From Terfezia claveryi (taxonomy: Eukaryota > Ascomycota > Pezizomycetes > Pezizales > Pezizaceae): a stretch of DNA of 64,000 nt. The stretch covers positions 27,173 to 91,172 of the forward strand of contig WHUX01000211.1 of NCBI GenBank assembly GCA_015179025.1. Reading direction: 5' to 3'. Positions 23,595 through 32,270 of this stretch are shown in pieces. The translations under genes and the position numbers were made by a program. Every line of letters begins with the position of its first letter. The stretch's first letter is position 1. The notes under the pieces are model-generated. The model made no database searches. It was not told the DNA's origin and saw only the letters and a list, made by a program, of their open reading frames with translations.

Positions 23595-24388
23595 AGGGTT
23601 GTCACCAATTTAAAAAACTGCTTACCACCCTTGTTGCTTAACCTAGGTGTTTAACCAAATAGAGATGAGAATGTGATTTAATTGCTGTAGTCTGGTTGGC
23701 ACTAATTGCTGATACCTCTTGCGACACAACCATTTGCATTTTATTTAACTGCTGACTCATGGGGCAAATCAACACAGCCATTCCAGCATTGCATACTCTA
23801 GCATGCTGCATATGTACCTATTCCGCATACCTATTCTGCATACCCCAAACGAAGCCAGCATGCCCTCCCCCCGTTCAAGCAAGAGGTCTATGAGCAGATT
23901 GCTTCCCTCGTACCTAACTTCTCTTGATTATCCTCTATTTATCTAACAAGCCTTCCTATGTCTGATTTATCCCATGCTTTGTAACCTCTGTCGCCGACGC
24001 TGACGCCGACGTCTTACCGATCGGTCGTTTGGATGAGGGGCGTGTACTTGGCTCTTCCGATGGGGATGGTGGGCTGGATTGAGCTGGTTGGCCAGATGGA
24101 GGGTGGGAGCTCAGAGAGAACACCGTGAAGTCGTTGGTGATTGCGGTTGTGGAGCTTGATTCGCCTTCGTTGAGTTCATGGAGTTGCGTTCACTGCCTTA
24201 TGACTCAGCAACTTAAGCAGGTTTGAGCAGGTTTAAAGCACCTGGAGTGCTTTAACTTGCTTAAAGTTGCTTAACCATGATATGATTGCTGATTGGCTGG
24301 TTGCCGTTGTCGATTTGCATGGGTACCCCACACTAAGGTTAAGCAACAAGGGTGGTTAAGCAGTTTTTTAAATTGGTGACAACCCCCT
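23595..24388. mobile_element. Terminal-inverted-repeat element flanked by TA
   Basis: The left end (AGGGTTGTCACCAATTTA on) and right end are inverted copies over about 55 bp with a two-base length difference at the tip. Both sides are bounded by TA, the target duplication of Tc1/mariner-type elements. At 794 bp with no transposase frame inside, it is non-autonomous. It lies next to the CRN header exon. A 15-nt short element is inserted inside it at 23688-23702. Confidence 0.8.
23688..23702 (-). mobile_element. Ultra-short inserted element, 15 nt
   Basis: TAGTCTGGTTGGCAC is bounded by exact copies of TAATTGCTG at 23679-23687 and 23703-23711. It lies within the TIR element, so it inserted after that element formed. 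Confidence 0.85.
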
Positions 24389-24435
24389 TATTCTATGCCG
24401 TCTGTAGCCTCTACTATATTCTCAACCTCTTCCAT

Positions 24436-24615
24436 CTATCTGCCATGCCCTACCGTAATATCTGGTAGGCCACGCACATAAAGCTTTATATTTTCAGTCC
24501 CATTAGGGGATATAGAAATACCTGCCTGTTTAAAAGACTTAATAATACTCTCCTTTTTCTCTGTATGTAACCAAAGCCATGCTTGTCCAACTGCTTCAGT
24601 TATGAGAATACCTCC
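24436..24615 (-). pseudogene. C-terminal fragment of a pogo/Fot1-type transposase
   Basis: A 59-codon frame ends in a stop at 24436 and carries ITEAVGQAWLWLHTEKKE followed by IIKSFKQAGISISPNGTE. This matches the tail of fungal DDE-1 (pogo/Fot1) transposases, where W..AW...... I..SF...GIS.. DG.E is conserved. No catalytic DDE part is visible upstream. It is a relic between the TIR element and the CRN header fragment. Confidence 0.6.
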
Positions 24616-24876
24616 GGTTCAGAGAATTGACACTCCTGGGTTGTAGAGCAGTAGATTTGCCCTTAGGCCCTGGTCAGGTGGACTTAGTAGCTGAGCCTAG
24701 AATTGTTGACATTATTAGGTATTGGAATATTGAACTTTAATCCGATAATCTCGATAATCCATACCTACATTTTTCCTTTTCCTCCTACTATGTTAACCGT
24801 GTTGCCAACTTTTCATATTGAGATCTTGCCCGGTTGCATGGTGGCTTGCAGATGTCTCAAAAACCGACAAGGTGTC

Positions 24877-25131
24877 TTATTCACCAGTTTTCCCGGGTAC
24901 CGGAAGCTCATCGTCATCCTTAAAAACGAACTCATTCCTCGCTTTTTTGGTGTCGGGGATGTTAGCAACGCAAAGCTCGAGCTGGGGGGCATCAAAGCCG
25001 TTGAAGCAGTTGGGGTTTGCGGTCACAATAGCCATTTTGAGGTGTCCGATAGTTTTATTCCAGTCAATGTCGATGGGAAAGGGAACCAAACTTGGGTCCC
25101 CATGGACCCAACAAATCAGCGTGGTTTCCAT
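24877..25131 (-). pseudogene. CRN header (ubiquitin-like) N-terminal fragment
   Basis: An ATG-started frame of 84 residues has the look of Crinkler headers: short start, CWVHGDPSLVPFPIDID, IGHLKMAI, then LELCVANIP at the place of the usual LxLWKVxIP. It runs off into sequence that is an inverted copy of the next header exon (24850-24903 versus 23468-23522), so it no longer joins the downstream domains in a simple way. Family knowledge: the header directs CRN proteins; in fungi the role is uncertain. It could be the true 5' end of copy A, separated by later insertions. Confidence 0.6.
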
Positions 25132-25311
25132 AGTGCTGGAGCCGGAGTTAAGCAGCTGCTGGAGCTTTGATGAAGGGGCGGCTGATGAGTGGGTCGTGAT
25201 GGGTCATGGAGTTTAAGGAGGAGGGAGGAAGGCGAGAACAAGGAGGATGATGGAAGGAAGTAGAAAACTAGGCTCGCCAAGTGTTCCGCCAAGCCGTCAA
25301 CCCTAGTACTG

Positions 25312-25366
25312 CAAGCTTCAGATCGCCAGGCTAGTACTGCAGTGGGTGACCATGCCCACCGCAGCA
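25312..25366 (+). pseudogene. Truncated 5S rRNA copy (3' part)
   Basis: AAGCTTCAGATCGCCAGG followed by CTAGTACTGCAGTGGGTGAC is identical over about 40 bases to the 5S-like copy at 17430-17551. The 5' half is absent. Its presence 7.8 kb away in the same orientation makes the CRN cluster lie between two 5S-derived sequences. Confidence 0.75.
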
Positions 25367-25427
25367 CGCAATGGGTATTTAGAAATTTTGACTTCTTGTT
25401 TCGGTTCGTTGGATGGTTGCCTTTTTG

Positions 25428-25438
25428 TAGTCTGGTTG
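25428..25438 (-). mobile_element. Ultra-short inserted element, 11 nt
   Basis: TAGTCTGGTTG is bounded by CCTTTTTG at 25420-25427 and 25439-25446. The duplication may extend through GGTTG, since GGTTGCCTTTTTG is present twice. Confidence 0.65.
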
Positions 25439-25454
25439 CCTTTTTGACAGCTAC

Positions 25455-25478
25455 GGAGGGGTTGTGCAACCAGACTAG
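25455..25478 (+). mobile_element. Copy of the short element without clear duplication
   Basis: GGAGGGGTTGTGCAACCAGA plus CTAG matches the shared sequence well. Flanks are related T-runs (TTTTTG and TTTTTTG), so a target duplication is uncertain. Confidence 0.5.
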
Positions 25479-25575
25479 TCCTTTTTTGGCCCATACCTTT
25501 TCCATGTACCTATGTCTACCCTTTTTGTAATTAAGCTAGTCCTATATTGGTAATCTCCTACCACACCAAATTCTT

Positions 25576-25620
25576 AGGCGGGGATGTTGTGCCAACACCA
25601 CGACTGAGCGTGCCAGACTA
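25576..25620 (+). mobile_element. Interrupted copy of the short element
   Basis: AGGCGGGGATGTTGTGCCAA is followed, after about 20 bases, by CCAGACTA next to the left end of the foldback element. It reads as a short element disrupted by a later event. Confidence 0.45.
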
Positions 25621-25826
25621 CCGCAAGAACTCGGAATAAGACCCCCCCAGCCGAACTAATGTTGGTTGCTATGTCTAATACTAATTCTGCCTAAATTATG
25701 CAATAGGAGGTGGGTCTAGGCAGAATTAGTATTAGACATAGCAACCGACATTATAGTCTGGTTGCACAACTCCTCGGAACCCGACATCAGTTCAGCTGGG
25801 GGTCTTATTATTCCGAATTCTTGCGG
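25621..25826. mobile_element. Foldback (inverted-repeat) element
   Basis: The left arm 25621-25692 (CCGCAAGAACTCGG... AATTCTGCCT) matches the reverse complement of the right arm 25718-25826 over about 72 bp, separated by a 25-nt loop. The right arm is split by a 36-bp addition at 25752-25787. A non-autonomous hairpin-type element is the simplest reading. Outside both ends ACTGAGCGTGCCA recurs in direct orientation (about 25603 and 25831), perhaps its own target duplication. Confidence 0.8.
25752..25780 (-). mobile_element. Ultra-short inserted element, 29 nt, in the foldback arm
   Basis: TATAGTCTGGTTGCACAACT plus CCTCGGAAC is bounded by CCGACAT at 25745-25751 and 25781-25787. The opposite arm of the foldback element lacks both the insert and one CCGACAT-like copy, so it preserves the empty site. 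Confidence 0.9.
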
Positions 25827-25837
25827 TACAACTGAGC

Positions 25838-25851
25838 GTGCCAACCAGATT
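25838..25851 (+). mobile_element. Ultra-short inserted element, 14 nt
   Basis: GTGCCAACCAGATT is bounded by exact 11-bp copies of TACAACTGAGC at 25827-25837 and 25852-25862. Confidence 0.9.
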
Positions 25852-25862
25852 TACAACTGAGC

Positions 25863-27620
25863 CTAGATATCAGCGAGCAAATCGGCTAGAATCCTCCAAA
25901 TCAACCGCGTGCAAATAAGCCTTGTAATCTATGAGAACACTTGTAACCCACTATTTGAATAGTCTCGATCTCTGGGTGTAAATCGGCTGGCTTGCAAATG
26001 AGGCTCCGTTGTTTCCCTGAATTTCCTACAGTCTTCATAACCACTGTCCCATGCCGCCTCTGTTAAAGCTTCTTCCGTCTCCTTCCTCTATAAACCGGCT
26101 TCTTGTTCCCCTTGCCTCCCTGTCTCCCCTCGGGTCGCTACCTTCATATGTGTTTGCCATGGAGGGGCTTTCGTTGAATTTTCTCCCTACTCGACGTGTC
26201 TCTATTCGGGCTTTAAATCCCAGATCATCCTTAATTTTTTTCTCCGCTTTTGTGAGCCTCTCACTCCTCGATCATTCGAGCTTTCAGCTCCAGTACTCGA
26301 CCCTTCGCCTTGCTCAATTGTTTGTGTGCGTCTCACTCGTGCTCAAGTTCCTGAACTCGCATCCCCAGTCTGCTGCCTGTAGTCTTTCTACCCTCCCCAA
26401 TCTCAATGTCTAGCGATGGGATGGTTAACCCGGTGATTGTTCCCGACCCCGAAACATCTGGCATCGAAAAAAATCTCATCAGGTTCAGCGCATAAATACC
26501 ACGGGTCTGATTGGCACCAGGGGTATTTACTACTCTCCAAGTAAGAAATTACCTTTGTGCAATATCCCTATTAGACAACAAGAAGTCACCTTGCCTTCTC
26601 CTGTAAGAAGAATTCTTATGTTGATCGTGATAATCTCCTGTATAATTTATAATCTAAATAAACTCAATATTATTTGATTTTACATGGATATAACAGACAT
26701 GAAAAAATAGAAAAGGAGGAGAGAAGAGCAGGCCTCATAATATCCAAACATGGTGACGTTGTGTTCAATTCAAAATTGTCTTGGCAGCGAACCAAGGTTC
26801 AAAACACTACCTACTCTACCTACTCGTGCCCAGACTCATAATTATGCTTAGCGCTCCAATAAGAGTCTGGGAGTAAACTCCTCCGAAATTACACGCTAGT
26901 GTGCTCCGAACCGGCGCAGAATGCCAAGCCCAAGGTATATTGCGCTAGTAGCTCCGAATGTATTATGTATGTTAGCTTGTTTTCGTCACTCCCGCCTGCA
27001 CGCGTATACTACTCTGAGGGATCTTCCAATTACTGTAGACAACTGGGATCCAATTCTAATAACTGCTGAAGAAGCATTGTGGGAACCACGGGTATTCCTG
27101 GTCTGCGAGCTGTTGCACAATAGCAATATGGATGTGATCTTGTTCTTCACACGACTTATGAGTTCAAAATCAAAATGCCTGAAGAAGAAATAGCACAGCT
27201 TCATGGAGAACAAAGGCGTCAAGAAGGTGTTTGAGGCAATGTTGAGTGTGATGAGTTACAATACAAAGAAGAAGCAGAACTCTACCACTTCCATATTGGA
27301 GTAGAAGCAAAAATTAGGAGTAGGGTCGTCCAGAACCAGATTTTTTTTTATTATCCATATCAAATTAATTCGATTCTTTTACTATACAAATCTTAGAATC
27401 AGAGCATAGTGTAGAGTATTTTGAGTTCATTCAGAGTTATAACGCTGTTCTGAGTTATAATGCTTGATCGGCTTGTTCTGGAGTTATCCACTCATTTTAG
27501 CTCATTCCAATTATTATAGAGCTCATGTAGCTCAATCGGAAGTTATAGGGCTCATTCAGCTTATTCGGAGGTTATTCAACCTCTAGTTTATAGGCTCGCT
27601 CAGTACGTTATAGGCTCATA
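25863..27620. other. Gene-free accessory stretch
   Basis: Frames at 26051-26413 and 26921-27193 have no protein-like features or good starts. No RNA genes were seen. Confidence 0.45.
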
Positions 27621-27940
27621 CAGCACCTTATAAGCTTGCTCTAGACAATATAGGCTTACTCAGTGCCTTATAGGCCTGCTCTGGGCAATATATGCTCGCT
27701 CAGTGCCTTATAGGCCTGCTCCGGGCAATATATGCTCGCTCAGTGCCTTATTGGCCTGCTCTGGGCAATATATACTTGCTTGGTGCCTTATTGGCCTGCT
27801 CTGGGCAATATATACTCGCTCAGTGTCTTATAGGCCTGCTCCAGGCAACATATGCTCGCTTGGTGCCTTATTGGCCTGCTCCGGACAATATATGCTCGCT
27901 CAGTGCCTTATTGGCCTACTGTTCAGGACAATATAGGTAC
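27621..27940. repeat. 40-bp minisatellite, eight units
   Basis: The segment CAGTGCCTTATAGGCCTGCT or a close variant begins at 27661, 27701, 27741, 27781, 27821, 27861 and 27901, a strict 40-bp period; a more diverged unit starts at 27621. The period is not a multiple of three, so frames across it are not genes. Confidence 0.93.
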
Positions 27941-27976
27941 CAATAATGACTGTCAATTGTCCTGGATGTTTCCTCC

Positions 27977-28015
27977 AGGCATCACCTGCATTACAGGTGA
28001 TGTAATGATGCCTGA
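27977..28015. repeat. Nested palindrome
   Basis: CAGGCATC and GATGCCTG flank an inner CACCTG...CAGGTG inverted pair, allowing alternative hairpins. It lies between the 40-bp array and the 175-bp repeats. Confidence 0.6.
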
Positions 28016-28035
28016 ACTATTCCCACAATCAACCT

Positions 28036-28505
28036 CCACAATGCTGGAGCATACCTTTCAGAGCTTCAACCCTTTCCTCGAGTGCCTCTCTTATCATATC
28101 TCTGCTCCGGTGGCTTTAGCTACAGACCCAGTTGAACTAGAGCCAGTATCAGGATACTAAGTAAGCAGAAGTAAACATACTACATGAGGCACTTCAGCAA
28201 GAGTTCCCAACTCCACAATGCCCGGAGCAGACCTTTCGGAGCTTCAAACCTTTCCTCGAGTGCCTCTTTTATGATATCTCTGCGCCGGTGGCCTTATGTA
28301 CAGACCCTGTTGATCTAGAGCCAGCATAAAGATACTAAGTAAGCCGAAGCAAACATACTATATGAGGCACTTCAGCAAGAGTTCCCAACTCCATAATGTC
28401 CAGAGCAGACCTTTCAGAGCTTGAAGTCTTTTCTCAATATCCTCTCTTGTGATATCTCTGCGCCGGTGGCCTTAAGTACAGACCTAGTTGAACTAGAGCA
28501 AGTAT
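28036..28505. repeat. Three tandem copies of a ~175-180-bp unit
   Basis: Landmarks CCACAATGC, TTTCAGAGCTT, GATATCTCTGCGCCGGTGGC and GAGGCACTTCAGCAAGAG recur with a spacing of 175-180 bp. Copies differ by point changes and a few short indels. Confidence 0.85.
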
Positions 28506-28838
28506 ACTCCTAATGTAAGCGTGCTGATTCTCCTCAGGTCACGTGAGTATTCTGCGCTGGTCACGTGTATTTCTGCTCCGGTTTTGTCTAAATGACGCTA
28601 ACAGCTCCGGAAATGACGCTAACAGCTCCGAGAACACTACCTACTCTACTTTATCCTCATATTCAGAACTTTATACATTTGGATGATTGCTGACTGCTGC
28701 AGTAGTCATCCCTTTGCTTGAGGAGAGACTAAATTTCTTTCCCTACTGTCGTTTGTGGTGATACTTTCTTTATCTAATCTCTTTTCTGGTCTTCGTCGAC
28801 CCTATCTCAAATCGTCTCTCTATCTTCATTATTTCCTC

Positions 28839-28852
28839 TGCCAACCAGACTA
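28839..28852 (+). mobile_element. Ultra-short inserted element, 14 nt
   Basis: TGCCAACCAGACTA is bounded by TATTTCCTC (28830-28838) and TATCTCCTC (28853-28861), one mismatch in nine. It lies about 140 bp upstream of the deaminase-like gene. Confidence 0.65.
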
Positions 28853-28992
28853 TATCTCCTCCTATTGCCCAAGCTCTCGCTTCTAGTCTGGCGAGTCTAC
28901 CTCAAGATCAAGAGTTAGCTGTTCTCTAATTCTCCCCTCGGAAGCAAATCTTGAAACTACTCAGCTATTCTACTTGCCTATCCTCCACAGCC

Positions 28993-31193
28993 ATGTCAGC
29001 ACCAGCCGTGCTCCCGCAAAGGTACGTATACATCCATGCTATTACGTTGATGTATAGAGCTAATTAAAGTTTCAGCGCTCAATTCGAAGGGGGTGGTACT
29101 ACTCTTAGGCGGGGTTGTTGTGCCAACCAGACTAGTACTACTCCCCTTGCTGTTGCATCCTTATCTGCTCATGATCTACGCACACGAACTCTTACATTCA
29201 TGATATCTGCACTCAACACCACTGACTCAAATTCCCGTGCTGCGGCGTTTACCTCACTGGAGCCCAATCCTGTCGTATCAGATGATCCCGACAGTACTGA
29301 CAGTAACACTCGCTGGTTAAAGCTACTCAACCAGATTGCATTGCTGCTGGTTCGCGAGCACGAGATTGTCGCTGTTCTTCCTAAACAGTCGGGCCCACAT
29401 GCTCATGTTAATATCATGGTCACCACGGACTCGGACAGTGAGGAAGATCACTCTCTCCATAGCCAAGATCCTCAGCCACCCCCTCCGGCAAAATACTTAG
29501 TGACACAGAACCCCACCTCCGACTCACCTGACTCACCAACTCCTACTGCCGACTGTCTCACCCCGGAAACCCTCAAGACCTCGGATTCACTACTGGAGTA
29601 TCTTAATAGTCACCGACATGACTCTTTTCCAATACATGTACTCAGCGTTGAGGCGCTACTCAACAAATGCATTGCTAACCCAAGAGCCGGCATGGCCTTA
29701 TTAACGCTTTACATCACCTTCCGAGCTGCACCAAAGATGAATCGGCGGTTCAATGCACCCACACTCACATCCTTCTTTCGGGCACTCCAGTCCTTGACTC
29801 CAGAAGAGGTCTCTAGGAGTGTTCGTCAAAACAACCTCACCATCAGTATAGGAGGCGAGGGCGAACGAAATCTCATTGCAGACATTCTCCACTCTATTGT
29901 TGTAGACTCACTTGAGGCTGAATATCCATATCTCTACAAACAATGGCAAACCACTAGTCAAGCAATCTATGATGGTAGAAGTGCCTGGGAATTCCACAAA
30001 CTCCTTGTGTACACCTTCTCCTTGGCTAAAAAATATGTTGCTTCCCTCATATCCGCACTGAAATTGCCTGCCTCAATCCCCAAAGTCTCGGTAAGCATTG
30101 CAAGCAAGTGGATGTTCTCTCTCCACAAACTTATTTACCACTCACCTATTTTTCAAGCCCACATCGGCGCTCTCGAATCCCTGGTTGCAGAGAAAATGAA
30201 GGTGGCCATGAAAAGGGGGTTCAGTGACCCACCAGTGCCAAATGAGGATTTTGATGATGGTATAGATTTAGAGATGAACCTTGAGCAGGCGACTTCTCCT
30301 AGCCGCATGGTGCAAAAAGCATTGTGGCTTGTAGTCTCATATCAACAAGCAATGGAAGTTGTCACCAATCGCCGGGCACTCCCAAAATTCCCACTCTCAT
30401 TTACATTCCTGGAACCTCCTACTAAGCGTAGCATAACAGAAATGGAATCATGGACAGATGTGATTCATAGCATGTATCCCTCCACTACCACTCCTTCTAT
30501 GCAACCATCTTCACAAGCGATCACAGCACAGAAGCTATTAATGCATTAACTATCTTTGGTACCAAAAACAAAGGAAAATCAACCCACTTCGCTGGCCACC
30601 CACATCTATTCTGCGGAGCTTATCACGCCGAGAGCATGCTTGGCACACTTTCCTATCTCTCCTACCACCCCCACTGTGTTACCCACGATCAAGATACCCT
30701 GCTTATGCGACGAACGAAAGAGGAGCTCTTGTTGTTCAAAAACACATATGGGACAATTGGGGTCTCGAAGAGATGTTGTCCAGTGTGTACAAAGCTGCTT
30801 TCTCTTCTGTATAAGCACAGCCAGGGGCAGATTCGGGCGATGATAGGTGGATCTGGCAATCAGGGCATGCCAGTTTTACACCAGCCAGAGCTAAAAGTCT
30901 TGAATTCTCATTGGAATATATACCCCACTGCTCTTCCGCCGTTTTTGCCCAAGGAGGTAGCTGAGGAATTAGTTAAGTGGTTGGAAGGCTTGTTGAAGCA
31001 CGCAGTGAAGAAGGTTGTGAGTGCGGATTCGAAGGGGCAGAGCCCAGAGCCTGAGGGGTCAGGACGTGAGGAGTTCCCAGTTGTAAGAGTTGCGCCGAGG
31101 GGTAATACAGCTCGTCCATGGTGGCATTGGACGGCTCAGGAGGTGGCAGAGGCAGAGGCTGCGGAGGAGGCAGAGTGGGCGGCAGAGGAGTAG
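28993..31193 (+). CDS. Deaminase-fold protein, OTT_1508-like
   Basis: Three exons (28993-29021, 29076-30473, 30527-31193) encode 697 residues. Intron 1 is 54 nt (GTACGT, GCTAAT branch, TTTCAG); intron 2 is 53 nt (GTATCC...CACAG), with a frame-equivalent acceptor at 30517. Only the second intron joins the two main frames. The C-terminal third has zinc-deaminase signatures: H-A-E at 510-512 (GAYHAESMLG) and KRCCPVC at 557-563, with C560/C563 as probable zinc ligands. This arrangement resembles the OTT_1508-like deaminases common in fungi. The N-terminal 470 residues are helical and unrecognised, with an acidic Ser/Pro linker. Substrate (nucleotide or nucleic acid) is unknown. A short element is inserted in exon 2. 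Confidence 0.68.
29104..29134 (+). mobile_element. Ultra-short inserted element, 31 nt, inside an exon
   Basis: CTTAGGCGGGGTTGTTGTGC followed by CAACCAGACTA is bounded by exact copies of GTACTACT at 29096-29103 and 29135-29142. Insert plus duplication is 39 bp, 13 codons, so the deaminase reading frame continues through it. Confidence 0.9.
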
Positions 31194-31909
31194 CAAAACC
31201 AATGACGGGATGGATACGGCGGCGGGGTTTTGTTTGTAAGATTACGAGGTTATATGAGCGAGGAATTGTGAAGAGAATAGGTTGAATGTATTCAAAGTAA
31301 TGATAACGGAGCTATCTTAGGTATCGCTATAGTCTTAATGCTACGTGTGATGTGAAGGTTGTTCATTCTCTCAAACTACCTATACTACGCTCGCATATGT
31401 ACATATACAAACGGATATGCCAAGGCACTACTTAGGGGCAAGGTTGCATACCGCATAGGCCAGCCCCACACATTCCCCTAAGCCAACGACGGGCAAGGCA
31501 AAGAAAAGCCCCTCCGCGCAACACAACAACTGGGGAAAGCAAGAGTAGTCAAATGAGAATTTTTTTTTTTTGATTGATATAATATACAAAATTGACCAGC
31601 TCCCCCTGTACGGACTAAACCATATTGAGGCGCTCCATTTGACCACCTAAATTGAAAAAAACTGATGGGTGTTAATTGTGATACTGGAACCATATGAGCT
31701 ATCAACATGCCTCGTTCGTTGGCACAACCAAGCAGACTAGTTCTACTGAAAAAGCCCGAATCCAACAACATCTTGACGATCTCCAAAATGCAGCCATTGA
31801 GGAAATCCTCAAAGAAATCGGACTCATCAGCTGACTACTATCACAACCTTCTGGAGGATATCTCAAGAGCTTTAGAGAGCATTAATATAAAACGATAGAT
31901 CTATTTTCT
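31194..31909. other. Gene-free stretch after the deaminase gene
   Basis: A weak short-element-like sequence (GTTGGCACAACC) is at about 31718. A short frame near 31750-31835 (IQQHLDDLQNAAIEEILKEI in one phase) may be a gene fragment. A T-run is at 31560-31571. Confidence 0.35.
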
Positions 31910-32090
31910 ATTTTATTCAAAGTGCCATGATCCCATCATTACCTTTGAAAAGCTCATCTTTGACTTATTTAAACCCAAGCACTTGCTTGCCTTTTATGGT
32001 ATCAAGATTCTCCTCTATCCAGTTAATGAGATCTTCTGTTTCTTCCTTTTCCCATCTATATGATGATGAAGATGCGGTTACTTGTGACAT
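31910..32090 (-). pseudogene. Myb/SANT-like DNA-binding fragment
   Basis: An ATG-started frame contains a Ser run followed by YRWEKEETEDLINWIEENLD, resembling Myb/SANT-like DNA-binding domains found in many transposon-linked fungal proteins. It hits a TAA at 31965 with similar coding (VKDELFKG) continuing in frame after it. It is probably a relic. Confidence 0.4.
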
Positions 32091-32270
32091 CCTTGGATAG
32101 AGGTTGCGGTAGGGTGTGTTGTGGTGGGGTAAGGTGGGGTGTGGAGATGTTTTTAAGCCGTAAGACAAAATTCTGATCAATCCATCAAGATCAATCAACT
32201 CCGGAGTGGATTGATGAAAGTACTGCATATCAGCCAGAACTGATCTTGGCAAGGCAGGGTTGTTCGCCAA

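Noticed and set aside
24703..25216. Plus-strand frames opposite the CRN header
   Set aside because: The minus-strand frame has the header motifs; the plus frames cross an inverted-copy junction and are shadows.
17430..25366. 5S-like direct repeats read as LTRs of a retrotransposon
   Set aside because: The shared bases match 5S rRNA, there is no TG...CA end structure, and no gag or pol lies between.
27621..27940. Open frames across the 40-bp array as a repeat protein
   Set aside because: The 40-bp period is not a multiple of three, so the reading changes every unit; no start or conservation.
31705..31740. Further short-element copy (GTTGGCACAACCAAGCAGACTA)
   Set aside because: The match is broken in the middle and no flanking duplication was found, so I did not count it with the supported copies.
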